50,786 nucleotides of DNA, taken from contig JAPPBT010000087.1 of assembly GCA_026702745.1 (NCBI GenBank), positions 1-50,786 on the forward strand, read 5' to 3'. This document shows, in pieces, positions 1 through 9,100 of this stretch (its first letter is position 1; each line of letters starts with the position of its first letter). The notes under the pieces were generated by a model, which worked only from the letters and a program-made list of their open reading frames with translations, did not search any database and had not been told where the DNA came from. This DNA comes from Gemmatimonadota bacterium. GTDB taxonomy: Bacteria > JAAXHH01. The position numbers and the translations under genes were made by a program.

Positions 1-637
1 CGTGGTCGAGGACGCCGACGGCGTGGAGGAGACGTTCGACGAGGTGATCTTCGCCTGCAACGCGAACCAGACCCTGATGCTGCTCGACCGGCCCACGTTC
101 CTGGAGCGCTACATACTGTCGTCGATTCGCTATGAGAGCGAACTCCACAACCACACGGTCGTGCACTCGGACGCATCCGTCCTTCCGGAGAACGAAGTCA
201 GACCGCTGGAAACGCGGAGCAATCATATCGAACAGTACGGCGCCAGGCCGGACAACTACGAGATCACCTACATCATGCACAACCAGCAACCGTGGGTCAG
301 TCGGTCCGACAAACCCTGCCTGGTGACCTACAACCCGGTCAGTCCGATCGATGCGCAGAAAATCGTCAAGAAGTGCTGGTTCCAGCACATCGTGCACGAC
401 GTGCGCCACGTCGCCTGGCTCATCCAACTGTTCCGATTCATCCAGGGCAGGCGGCGTACCTGGCACTGCGGCGCCCACACCCTGGTGAACAGCCAGGAGA
501 CCTGCTTCGTGACCGGCCTCGCCGCCGCCCGGCAGATCGGCGCAGACTATCCCTTCGACGACACCGAGGCCAGGCGGATGTTCAATTACTACGGACGGAT
601 ACTGCATGGCGGGCGATTCAGGAAGGCGAAGGGTTGA
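1..637 (+). CDS. NAD/FAD-binding flavin oxidoreductase, COG2907 type (3' fragment)
   Basis: C-terminal part of a flavin amine-oxidase-like protein; its start lies outside the window, and the visible 211 residues run to a TGA. The part seen resembles the substrate and FAD-cap half of COG2907 predicted NAD/FAD-binding proteins: a FACNANQTL segment after a strand, then VVHSDASVLP, TYNP, and a terminal WHCGAHTLVNSQETCFVTG segment followed by an AARQIG helix, as in amine oxidases where the last glycine-rich stretch closes over FAD. The Rossmann GxGxxG motif is not visible because the N-terminus is missing. COG2907 genes often sit near cyclopropane-fatty-acid-synthase-type methyltransferases. Here the nearest methyltransferase is the sterol-methyltransferase-like gene at 2982-4052, so a role in lipid desaturation or saturation is inferred, not shown. 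Family call good, substrate unknown. Confidence 0.75.
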   Translation, partial: VVEDADGVEETFDEVIFACNANQTLMLLDRPTFLERYILSSIRYESELHNHTVVHSDASVLPENEVRPLETRSNHIEQYGARPDNYEITYIMHNQQPWVSRSDKPCLVTYNPVSPIDAQKIVKKCWFQHIVHDVRHVAWLIQLFRFIQGRRRTWHCGAHTLVNSQETCFVTGLAAARQIGADYPFDDTEARRMFNYYGRILHGGRFRKAKG

Positions 638-653
638 GCACGGCCCGGTTTCG

Positions 654-668
654 ATTGGACCTTCCAAT
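654..668 (+). other. Small inverted repeat after the flavin oxidoreductase
   Basis: ATTGGA (654-659) and TCCAAT (663-668) are perfect inverted copies around a 3-base loop, 17 bases after the stop codon. No T-run follows, so a classical intrinsic terminator is not supported. Confidence 0.3.
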
Positions 669-705
669 GTCCTGTCGGCGCACGTCCGACCGGTGCGCGC
701 GGTAC

Positions 706-735
706 CACCGGAAGCCGGGCCACCGGAAGCCGGGC
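706..735 (+). repeat. Two perfect 15-bp direct repeats
   Basis: The 15-bp unit CACCGGAAGCCGGGC occurs at 706-720 and again at 721-735 with no mismatch, in the 3' flank of the flavin oxidoreductase. It is one of several short tandem arrays found just downstream of genes in this window. Confidence 0.8.
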
Positions 736-786
736 CTGATTTCGCCTGATCCAATCCTCTCGCCACCAGCTTCGGACAAATCCTGC

Positions 787-815
787 TTGTCGCGTTAACG
801 CCTTGTAGTTATAAT
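787..815 (+). promoter_or_regulatory. Sigma70-type promoter for the Rieske gene
   Basis: A perfect TATAAT at 810-815 is preceded, after exactly 17 bp, by TTGTCG at 787-792, which matches four of six bases of the -35 consensus. The start codon at 908 would lie behind a leader of about 85 nt. Spacing and the perfect -10 make this one of the clearest promoters in the window. Confidence 0.6.
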
Positions 816-907
816 ACTTACAGTCAAGACCGACGCCGCGCATCCTGACACGGCGATCCTTCGATCCGCCGACGAATGCCCTCGGACCGCGGTAGACCGC
901 TGGAGGA

Positions 908-1981
908 ATGGCCTTGCATTCATCCGAAACGATCGCAACGCTGACGGCCGACGCGGATACTGGGCTCAACGACAGCCAGGCCAATGATGGGCTTCATCCG
1001 TTCCCGGAAGGCTGGTACCTGGTCACGACCCGCGAAACGCTGCAGCGGGAAAACCTGATCGAGAAGCAGTGGATGGGGGAGGATATCGTCGCTTGGTGCG
1101 ACGAGGAAGGCCGGGTCTGCGTGGCCGAAGCCGTGTGTCCGCACCTGGGTTCCGACCTGGGGCCGAAGGTCGGCGGCAAGGTGTGCGACGGCCGCCTGGT
1201 CTGCCCGTTCCACGGATTCGAGTTCGATACGACCGGGCAATGCGTCGCGACGCCCAACGCTCCGGCGCCGAAAGCTGCTCGGTTGGCCGTGTACGAGACC
1301 CGGGAGATCCTCGGCATGGTCTTCGCCTGGTACGGACTCGGCGGACGGTCCGCGCACTGGTACCTGCCGGACGACCCGCCGACCGGCAGCGCGTGGGGCA
1401 AGTTGGGTTACCGAACCCTCCGGTTTCGCAGTCACCCCCAGGAAACCGCGGAGAACTCCGTGGACATCGGCCACCTGCGTTACGTGCACGGCTACGACAA
1501 CGTAAACCCGGTCGGATCAGTCACGGTGGAAGGCGCCTACCTGAAGAGTTGTTTCGACTTCAAGCGCGTCCGCAGCGTCCTGGGCGTTACGGACATGGTC
1601 TACGAGGTCTCGGCTGTCACGCACATCCACGGACTGGGATACTCCTACGTGGAGATCCATGAGAAGACCATCGATATGCACGCAAGGCTCTGGGTCCTCC
1701 CGACCCCGGTCGACGGCGAGTACATCGACCTCGTGCTGGTCAGCCAATTGCGGGAGATCCGGAAGCCGCGGCGGTTCGTCTCCGGCCTGGGATTCCTGCC
1801 GTCGAAGCTGCGCCGGCGACTGATGAACCAGATCCTTCTTTCGCAGCAGAAGCGGGATGTGCTGCAGGACGTGGTGATCTGGGAACGAAAGCAGTTTCGC
1901 ACGCCGCCCCGGCTGTGCAAGGCCGACGGCCCCATCGGCCTGTACCGGCGTTATTGCCGTCAGTTCTACGCTGCCCGATGA
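908..1981 (+). CDS. Rieske 2Fe-2S non-heme iron oxygenase
   Basis: Terminal oxygenase of about 357 residues. The Rieske cluster ligands are C77-x-H79 and C99-x2-H102 (VCPHLG ... CPFHGF). The mononuclear iron site is N183, D186-x2-H189-x4-H194 in NSVDIGHLRYVHG. This layout is that of the ring-hydroxylating/sterol-acting group that includes KshA, the DAF-36/Neverland cholesterol 7-desaturases and the bacterial sterol demethylase SdmA; which branch it belongs to cannot be settled here. No ferredoxin or reductase partner lies beside it. It converges on the minus-strand TPR gene, with one base between the two stop codons. Start: ATG 908 sits very close to GGAGG at 902-906, and the in-frame TTG at 914 has better spacing, so the true start may be 914. 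Polycyclic-lipid oxidation is inferred from the neighbouring methyltransferase and P450. Confidence 0.85.
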   Translation: MALHSSETIATLTADADTGLNDSQANDGLHPFPEGWYLVTTRETLQRENLIEKQWMGEDIVAWCDEEGRVCVAEAVCPHLGSDLGPKVGGKVCDGRLVCPFHGFEFDTTGQCVATPNAPAPKAARLAVYETREILGMVFAWYGLGGRSAHWYLPDDPPTGSAWGKLGYRTLRFRSHPQETAENSVDIGHLRYVHGYDNVNPVGSVTVEGAYLKSCFDFKRVRSVLGVTDMVYEVSAVTHIHGLGYSYVEIHEKTIDMHARLWVLPTPVDGEYIDLVLVSQLREIRKPRRFVSGLGFLPSKLRRRLMNQILLSQQKRDVLQDVVIWERKQFRTPPRLCKADGPIGLYRRYCRQFYAAR

Positions 1982-1982
1982 A

Positions 1983-2957
1983 CTACCGGCCGTTCTCGTG
2001 TACCGCCAGGGTCTCCAGCACATCCTGATGGATGAGCGCTTCGAAGGCGTCCCGCGCCGGGAGTCCGGCCGCCTTCGACAGCAATTCCCCGGCACGCTCC
2101 CGGCCGCCCTCGTTATCGAGTTCGGGTAACTTGAGCGCGTATTCCAGCAGGACGATCATCGAGTCCGGCGCGAGTTCCAGCGCCCGTTCGTAATGGATGA
2201 CCGCGCTCTCGCGGTTCCCCTTGTACAGGAACCGGGCTACGCGCCCGGCCCGGGCTATACCGGCATGCCAGCCCCCGAAGGCCATGTGCGCATCGGCGAA
2301 GTCGGGATCGATGGCAAGCGCGGATTCCAGCAGTCCACGGACCCTGCCCGCCAGGCCCCGGCGAAGCGCCGTAAACGTGCCGACGGTCAGCGCATACCGG
2401 CCAACGGCGTGCGCGGACTGGTAATACGCTTCTTTATTGGTCGAATCGGCGCGCACCGCCTCCTCGCCGAGTTTCATCGCACGTTCAAAGAACCCCTTCC
2501 GGTCATCACTGGCCGCAACGTAGTGGCCGTACACCGCGAGCGATTGCGCCGCCAGGGCGAATCCCACGGACGTCCCGACCGCTTCCGCCAGATCCGCGGC
2601 CTCGAGAAAACGGCCTTCCTCGAAAGCGGTTCGCGCGTTGTCGATCGGCTGCGCGTTCACGCTTGACTGGGCGGTTGCACCAAGCTGAGCGTTCACGTCG
2701 GGCTGGGCATCCCCACCGGACTGAGCGTTCACATCGGGCTGGGCGTCCGCACCGGACTCGGCATTCACGTCAGACTCGGCATCCGCACCGGGCTCGGCAT
2801 ACACGTCGGACTGGCCGTCCGCACCGGACTGAGCGTTCACGTCGGGCTGGGCATCCCCACCGGACTGAGCGTCTGCAGTGGCCACGACAGCAAGGCAGCA
2901 CACAAGAAGCACGAGCGCCCCGATCGTAGCGAGACGCGCAAATCGCGAAAGTGTCAT
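1983..2957 (-). CDS. Secreted TPR-like protein with N-terminal 12-residue repeats
   Basis: 324 residues: a hydrophobic signal peptide (about residues 8-30, cleavage plausible after ATADA), then about 70 residues of degenerate 12-residue repeats of the type DAQPDVNAQSGG, then a helical domain from about residue 108. Helix pairs such as ARTAFEEGRFLEAADLAEAV, SALAIDPDFADAHMAFGGW and HYERALELAPDSMIVLLEYAL are TPR-like. Predicted to be periplasmic or outer-membrane-associated. It is the last gene of the minus-strand train that starts with the efflux pump, 24 bp after the methyltransferase. TPR proteins are usually scaffolds, so a role in organising the lipid-handling complex is a guess from position. 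No enzymatic motif is visible. Confidence 0.7.
   Translation of the reverse strand: MTLSRFARLATIGALVLLVCCLAVVATADAQSGGDAQPDVNAQSGADGQSDVYAEPGADAESDVNAESGADAQPDVNAQSGGDAQPDVNAQLGATAQSSVNAQPIDNARTAFEEGRFLEAADLAEAVGTSVGFALAAQSLAVYGHYVAASDDRKGFFERAMKLGEEAVRADSTNKEAYYQSAHAVGRYALTVGTFTALRRGLAGRVRGLLESALAIDPDFADAHMAFGGWHAGIARAGRVARFLYKGNRESAVIHYERALELAPDSMIVLLEYALKLPELDNEGGRERAGELLSKAAGLPARDAFEALIHQDVLETLAVHENGR
2655..2880 (-). repeat. 36-bp coding minisatellite in the TPR gene
   Basis: Roughly six imperfect copies of a 36-bp unit encode 12-residue blocks alternating DAQPDVN/DAESDVN and AQSGG/AQSGAD. The changes keep the frame and keep the composition acidic and polar, between the signal peptide and the TPR-like domain. 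Confidence 0.75.
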
Positions 2958-2981
2958 CTTGCCATCTCTGTTTATTCGGGT

Positions 2982-4052
2982 CTAAAGAGGTTTGCGAGCC
3001 AGGAAACAGTACAGCGGTGTGAAGATACCTGTCTTGCCACCCGAAACATAGGCGTCCGCGGTGCGATCAAGGAGCCGGACGACTTCCGATGAACCCTTCG
3101 GTAGCAGACGCAGCATTTCGGCCATCTTCGATCCCGCGATGATGGCTTTACGGCCCCATGGAAGCCTGCGCAGCGTATTCCCCAACGTGCCGTGACGACT
3201 ATCCATGGTACGATACCAGGGCGTGGACGGTCCTTCCTGGATGTCCCGGTCCTTTCCTTCAATGACGTGGAATCCCGCCGCTTCAAGCGCGCGATTCACT
3301 TCTTCGAACGTCGCGATGTCGTTCAGTGCAATACCACGCCGGAGTTCCTGCTCAATAGCACGGTGGCTGGCGTCTTCCGGATCGAACTTGTCGGTCAGGC
3401 ACATTTCCTGGCCCCAGAACAGCGCGCCCGGTTTGAGTACGCGGTATATCTCCTCGAACGCGCGTACCTTGTCCGGCGCGTGGCACGTCGACTCGATGGC
3501 ATAGCCCCTGTCGAACGTCCCGTCCTCGATGCCGTCCATATTCATGAAGCTGCATGCCTCATAATCGACCATGTGGCCGATTCCCGCCTCGGCGTTCAAC
3601 TTCCTTGCCTGTTTGAGTTGGACTTCACTGATGTTGATACCGACGACCTTGACACCGGTCTCACGGACGACGCGGCGCATAGGGCCGCCGACCCCACAAC
3701 CAACGTCCACCACCGTCATGCCCGGCTTCAAGTCCAGCTTCGAGATCATCAACCGCTGATGACGGACGATGGATTCTTCCAGGCTCTCATCGGGTGTGAG
3801 TGGTACGAAATGCAGGGATTCGTTCCAACCCCACACCATGAATCCGCTGCAAAGATCATAGTACTCTTGCACCGTTGACGCATGGTCGTATCCGCCCGTG
3901 CCGTCGGATTCCGGCGCCGCCCGGGCCGACCGGGCCGACCGGGCCGACCGGGCCGACCGCGCGATCCAGCCGTCGAAGTGCCGGACACGACCCTTGACGC
4001 CCGTTCCCCGGTAAGCCTCACGCAGATCTCTGGACAGTTTACCCAGTTTCAA
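2982..4052 (-). CDS. Sterol 24-C-methyltransferase-like SAM-dependent methyltransferase
   Basis: About 356 residues aligning along their length with the Erg6/SMT family by eye. Landmarks: YYDLCSGFMVWGWNESLHF (64-82), matching the aromatic YY...YGWG.SFHF sterol-binding region; SAM motif I VVDVGCGVGGP (114-124); YAIESTCHAPD (184-194), nearly the SMT signature YAIEATCHAP; EIYRVLKPG; and a C-terminal segment with PWYRTM and GSSEVVRLLD...SGGKTGIFTPLY matching the sterol-methyltransferase C-terminal domain. The family transfers methyl from SAM to a C24(25) side-chain double bond. Residues 31-44 are an odd (A/S)AR repeat from a 9-bp array. The first in-frame start is TTG at 4052; an out-of-frame ATG at 4063 ends in a TGA overlapping that TTG. 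It lies 37 bp after the GPP34-P450. Bacterial SMTs are known but rare. The substrate could also be another polycyclic or isoprenoid lipid. Confidence 0.85.
   Translation of the reverse strand: MKLGKLSRDLREAYRGTGVKGRVRHFDGWIARSARSARSARSARAAPESDGTGGYDHASTVQEYYDLCSGFMVWGWNESLHFVPLTPDESLEESIVRHQRLMISKLDLKPGMTVVDVGCGVGGPMRRVVRETGVKVVGINISEVQLKQARKLNAEAGIGHMVDYEACSFMNMDGIEDGTFDRGYAIESTCHAPDKVRAFEEIYRVLKPGALFWGQEMCLTDKFDPEDASHRAIEQELRRGIALNDIATFEEVNRALEAAGFHVIEGKDRDIQEGPSTPWYRTMDSRHGTLGNTLRRLPWGRKAIIAGSKMAEMLRLLPKGSSEVVRLLDRTADAYVSGGKTGIFTPLYCFLARKPL
3922..3957 (-). repeat. Four perfect 9-bp repeats in the methyltransferase gene
   Basis: CGGGCCGAC (plus-strand reading) repeats four times without mismatch at 3922-3930, 3931-3939, 3940-3948 and 3949-3957. 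It encodes the Ser-Ala-Arg stretch near residue 40, upstream of the catalytic domain. The unit is a multiple of three, so copy changes would not break the frame. Confidence 0.9.
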
Positions 4053-4089
4053 TACGGTGACATCTCCCCTGGAATTCGTCTCAACGGCT

Positions 4090-6117
4090 TCAGACAGGCA
4101 ACTCGCGTCTCTGCTCGGTGATGACGAATTTCAGCTTCTTGCTCGGTTTCAAAGAGGGAAACGGATTGAACTTGAGCTTGAAGTTTGCGGGCGACATTTC
4201 GAGCCTGAAGTAATGCGCCAGCAACAGCAGGTTGACCGCCAGTTGCAGTTCCATCCAACGGGTGCCGAGGCACATGTGCGTGCCCAGTCCGTACGGAGCG
4301 TATCCGGGACTGCGATGTTCGTGGCGCGGCGGCAGATAGCGGTCGATGTCGAATTTGTACGGGTCGGGAAATATGTCGCGCATGTAATGCGTGGCGGTCG
4401 GCGCGATATGGAGCCGTTCTCCCAGGGGCAGTTCGTACCCGTCGAAAACACACACGTTCATTACGTTTCGAATTGACATGGGCACGATCGGGTACATGCG
4501 CATGCACTCCATGAGGAAGCGGTGCGTAACGTCGATCGCGGGTGGTGCGAGCGCCTCTGCTTCCGGATCGCCGTTCCCGAACAAGGCATCGGATTCCTCT
4601 CGGATTTTCTCGTAGAGCGCAGGCTGTGACACCATGGCGTATACCACAAGGCTATACATATCGCCCAGGTACACGCTGGCAATCAACGCCGCGGAAAAGG
4701 AAAACCGCAGGTTGGATTCAGGGAGAAACTGCGGGTCGCTTGCGTGGAGGCTGAGGTACTCGTCCACGAGGTCCCGCGGGCTGTCGGCCCGTTGGGCAGG
4801 GGTATGGACGCCTTCTATTCGTTCCATCAGCGTATCCAGGGCTTTCGCCCGCCGTTTCATGCCCGGGGTGTTCAGCGTGAATTTAGGCAGGATCCTGGCG
4901 ACGTGCACGCTGAGCGCCCGTTCCTTGAACTTCATCAGATCGTCCAGGACGTCCTGGGAATCGACGCCGATAAACAGGGGCGAAAGTTGTGAGTTGATCA
5001 TCCGGCGGCACATGGTCGAAGCGGTATAGGCGTCTCCGACGTTCCAGCTTGCCATGTGACGGCGCGCATGTTGGTAGAGCTGGCCCAACTGCCCTCCCAG
5101 TCTCCCGCGGGAATACGCTGGCGACAGGGACTTGCGAAGCCGGAAGTGATCGGCGCCGTCCAGGGAAGGCAAGAGGCCGGATGCCCCGTAGACCTTCTCG
5201 AATTCGCTGAAGTAATCCCTGGCCCTCAGGTACATGCGTCCGTGCTTGTGCACCCAGCGGTTTACCTCGAGTCCTGCCATAAAGACCATGGGCCTGGCGA
5301 ACGGAGGACGGATCTTGAACACCGGACCGTACTCCTCTGCCAGGCTCGCAAATAGCGCGTTGAGGTTGCCGTCTCGTACGTGCGGGTTTCGCAGCAGTTT
5401 ACGAAGCGAAACCATCGGGATCTTACGCGTAAAAGCGGCCCGGCGAAGCGTCGGGCTGGCCATTTTGTGTGAGACTGCTTCGGCGATTGACCGGCCGATT
5501 TCGTCCATCTTGCAGATGAACTCGATGCGCTGCTCCGACTCTTCGTCGAGTTGGAACATGAATCGAAAAACGTCACAGGTATTGACCAGGCATATGACGA
5601 TGACGTCTCTCGGGTCGGGTATCTCGTTCATGAAGATCGCCCGGCTGATCCGCGTTCTGATGAACTGATTCGCCGTGCCCTTTTCGTCCTCTTCGTACAA
5701 TCCCATCTTCCAGTCGACTCGGGCCAGCGTCCAGAACTCGCCGTCGTGGTGTTCCAGGACTTTCATTTCTACCAGGCGATCCAGCACCGAATCGATAATC
5801 GTCTCCGCCCGGGGAGCCAGCCGTTCGATCCAGTATTGCGTATTCTGCTGATTGGGCTCGCTCGCGATTTCCTCGAGTATGAAATCGATGGTGGAATTGC
5901 CCGTGGGCGTCTGGTCGAGGAGAAACAGGGACTCCACATCCGTGTCGATGCGGGACCTGAGTGAGAGTTCCGCAAGCACGGCACCGACCACGGCGCAATG
6001 CAAATGCCAACCGGGCACCTGGTGGAAGTAGCCGGTCTCCTCGTTGAGCAGCATCAGGATGAGTTCCTGAGTCAACGTAAGCGGTTGGGGCTTCGTGCCT
6101 TTATTGGTTTCAGTCAT
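4090..6117 (-). CDS. GPP34 (GOLPH3/Vps74-like)-cytochrome P450 fusion
   Basis: 675 residues with two domains. Residues about 12-216 resemble GPP34: LTLTQELILMLLNEETGYF, then VVGAVLAELSLRSRID, LLDQTPTGNSTIDFILEEIA, and RISRAIFMNEIPDPRDVIVI. Eukaryotic GPP34 proteins (GOLPH3, Vps74) bind phosphoinositide and retain Golgi enzymes; bacterial homologues are mostly uncharacterised. Residues about 230-670 are a P450: K-helix ExxR in FLMECMRMYP, FDIDRYLPPR, and the heme loop YGLGTHMCLG with cysteine ligand near residue 616. The I-helix lacks the usual (A/G)Gx(D/E)T; the aligned stretch reads IASVY, so the acid-alcohol pair is missing. The start ATG (6117) shares its A with the TGA of the RND gene, so translational coupling is likely. 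No redox partner is nearby. The domain calls are firm by motif; the function of the fusion is unknown. Confidence 0.82.
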   Translation of the reverse strand: MTETNKGTKPQPLTLTQELILMLLNEETGYFHQVPGWHLHCAVVGAVLAELSLRSRIDTDVESLFLLDQTPTGNSTIDFILEEIASEPNQQNTQYWIERLAPRAETIIDSVLDRLVEMKVLEHHDGEFWTLARVDWKMGLYEEDEKGTANQFIRTRISRAIFMNEIPDPRDVIVICLVNTCDVFRFMFQLDEESEQRIEFICKMDEIGRSIAEAVSHKMASPTLRRAAFTRKIPMVSLRKLLRNPHVRDGNLNALFASLAEEYGPVFKIRPPFARPMVFMAGLEVNRWVHKHGRMYLRARDYFSEFEKVYGASGLLPSLDGADHFRLRKSLSPAYSRGRLGGQLGQLYQHARRHMASWNVGDAYTASTMCRRMINSQLSPLFIGVDSQDVLDDLMKFKERALSVHVARILPKFTLNTPGMKRRAKALDTLMERIEGVHTPAQRADSPRDLVDEYLSLHASDPQFLPESNLRFSFSAALIASVYLGDMYSLVVYAMVSQPALYEKIREESDALFGNGDPEAEALAPPAIDVTHRFLMECMRMYPIVPMSIRNVMNVCVFDGYELPLGERLHIAPTATHYMRDIFPDPYKFDIDRYLPPRHEHRSPGYAPYGLGTHMCLGTRWMELQLAVNLLLLAHYFRLEMSPANFKLKFNPFPSLKPSKKLKFVITEQRRELPV

Positions 6118-9100
6118 CAGATCTGCCCTCCCTTCATCATACGCAGATGAATGGTGGAAAGCGCGGGAACGACCATCATGATTATAACCGTAACAAAGAG
6201 TATACCGCAACCGAGCGATGCGGCAAAGGGAACCAGAAACTGCGCCTGAATGGCGGTTTCCAGAATCAGCGGCGTAAAACCTAGAAACGTAGTCAGGGAA
6301 GTGAGCATAATCGGACGAAAACGACCCTTTGCGCCCTCGATGATCGCGGTCCGTATCGGGTCGCCCTCCTTGCGTTTCTGATCGATGAAATCAATCATGA
6401 CCAGGGAATCGTTCACGACCACGCCGCTCAGGCCGAAGATTCCCAGAAAGGACACGGCGCTCAGGGCTACGCCAAGGACCCAGTGGCCCAGGATCACTCC
6501 GATGAATCCGAAGGGGATCACCGCCATGATGATGAACGGCTTGGTATAGGATCGCAAGGGGATGGCGAGCAGTGCGAAAATCATGATCAGCGCGATCGCA
6601 AACCCGCGATACAGCGCATCCAGGGAATCGAGCTGCTGTTGTTGTTCACCTCCGAACGTGTAGGTCAGATCCGGGTACACGTCGGTCAATGCCGCAAGGA
6701 TCGAACCTTCCAGGATGTTGTTGGCCTGGTCGCCGGAGATGACCGCGGCGTCCACGTCCGCGGAGACCGTGACGACACGCTGGCCATCCTTCCGCCGTAT
6801 GGCCGGCGGCGAAACGCCCGGGTTCAGCGTGGCCACGCTGACGACCGGGACCTCGGCCCCGCCCGGCGTGCGGACCAGGTACCTTTCGATATCGGTGATG
6901 GAACTCCGCTCATCGGCGGGCAGGCGCACGTAGACGCGGACCTCTTCCCTGCCGCGTTGGACCCGGACGGCATCCGCGCCGAAAAACGCCGCGCGCGTCT
7001 GTCCGGCCAACGCTTCCAGCGTCAGATCCAGGGTACGCGCTTCCGGCCGTAGTTCAAGCTGCATTTCCGGAATGCCCGGGGTGTGATCCGACCGGATGTC
7101 GTGGACACCCGCCACTTCCCGGAGACCGTCGACCACGTCGTTCGCAATCCGGGCGAGCAGTTCAGGGTCCGGATGGGACAGTACGGCCTCGACCGGGTTG
7201 CCCAGGTCAAACACCGCGCCGCTGAAGGTGAGGCCGCGCACGTAGGGAAGTACGCCCACCTCTTCCCGCCATGCCTGCACGACCTCTCCGGATGAGATCT
7301 GCCTTTGCTGCGCACTCAGGAGTTTGAATTCAATGGTAGCGATGTTGGCCTGGGGATTGAGGGTGGGAGCCGGATTGAGTCCGCCTTCGAGTCTCGATCC
7401 CATACCGACGGTCACCGTAACGCCGCTCAGCAGCGGCGGCGCATCCTCGGGCCGGCCACTCGAGAGCCGTTCCATGACCCGATGACCCGCGGCCTCCAGT
7501 TCCTGTGCCACCTCGTATGTCCTCGGGGCGGTCGTCCCATCAGGCATCTCCAGGACGACTGTCGCGAAATCCCCCTCGATGTCAGCGGCCAGCGTAGTGG
7601 GTACGATGCCCGCCGGCAACAGCGAGATGCTGAGCACGAGCATGCCCACGGCGCCCCCCATCGTGATCGCGGGCTGATCCGTCGCGAACCGCAGCGCGCG
7701 GTCCAACAGACCCTGCACGAACCGGTTCAGCAACTCGTTTACCCGACCCTGGATTCGAGAGAAGAAACGTTCGAATACGTTTACCGGCACCCATTCCGGA
7801 CCCTTCAAATGGGACAGGTGGTTGGGTAACACCAGCAACGACTCGACCAGGGAGACCAATAGCATGGCGATGATGATGACCGGCAGAGCCCGCCATACGT
7901 CACCGATGCCGCCGGGGATGAACAGCAGCGGGACGAAAGCGACCACCGAAGTGAGCACCGCGAAAGTCAACGGCACCTTTATCCGTCGTACACCGCGGAT
8001 CGCGGCTGTAACGCCGGGCGTTCCCCGGCTGCGTTCGTATTGAATGTGCTCGGATACGACGATGGCGTCGTCGACGACGATCCCTATGGCGAGTACGAAG
8101 GAAAACAGGCTGATTTCGTTGATCGACACACCGAACGCATTCATGACGGCCAGCGCGCCGATACCCGAAACAGCGAGGCCGGCGGCGACCCATATCGCAA
8201 GCCGGATCTGGAGAAACAGGCTGAGCGCGATCAACACCAGCAACAGTCCCAGGATTCCATTCTTGATCAGGAGATCGGCGCGTTCCTCATAGACCTGGGA
8301 TTCGTCATTCCACATGGTAACGGCCACGCCGTCCGGCAGTGCCGGGATCACCTCGTTTTCCAGAAGTTCCCGGACGTTCGTCGCGACGTCCATCACCTGT
8401 TCTCCATCGGCCCGGTACACCTCGACGAATACAGCGGGATGGTTCTGATGCCGGACGATAAGGTCGGATTCCTGAAAACCGTCGCGGACCACGGCAATAT
8501 CCCCGAGACGAACGACGGTTCCGTCACGCCTGCTGAGCAGGACGATATCTTCGAAATCCTGCTGGTCGTAGTTCTGGCCCAAAGTCCGGATCCGCACCTG
8601 GGATTCCCGGGTATCGATACTGCCGGCGGACAGGTTCAATGAACTGCGACGGATGGTATCGGCGATGTCGTTGAGTGTCAGGCCAAAGGCGCTCAGCCGA
8701 TGGAGCGGTACCTCGATGGAGATTTCGTATTTCCGAACGCCGCTGACGTCGACCTGGGACACGGACGGAAGCACCGTGAGTTTATCCTCGATCTGATACG
8801 CCAATTCCTTCAGCGAGCGCTCGGACACGTCGCCGTAGACGATGAGCCGCATCAAGCTCATGCGGTTGTCCATCTCCCGGAAACTGGGACGATCGGCACC
8901 GGCCGGGAAAGACTGTATGCGATTGACCGCGGACTCGATATCGTTCAACGCCTGCGCCATGTCCGTACCGGAATCCATTTGAACCCGCACGGACGCGATT
9001 CCCGGGGCCGCCACGGACTTGACCGCCTTCACGTCATCCAGTCCGCTGACCTGATCCTCGATCTTGACGACGATCGACTCCTCGATCTCCTCCGGCGTGG

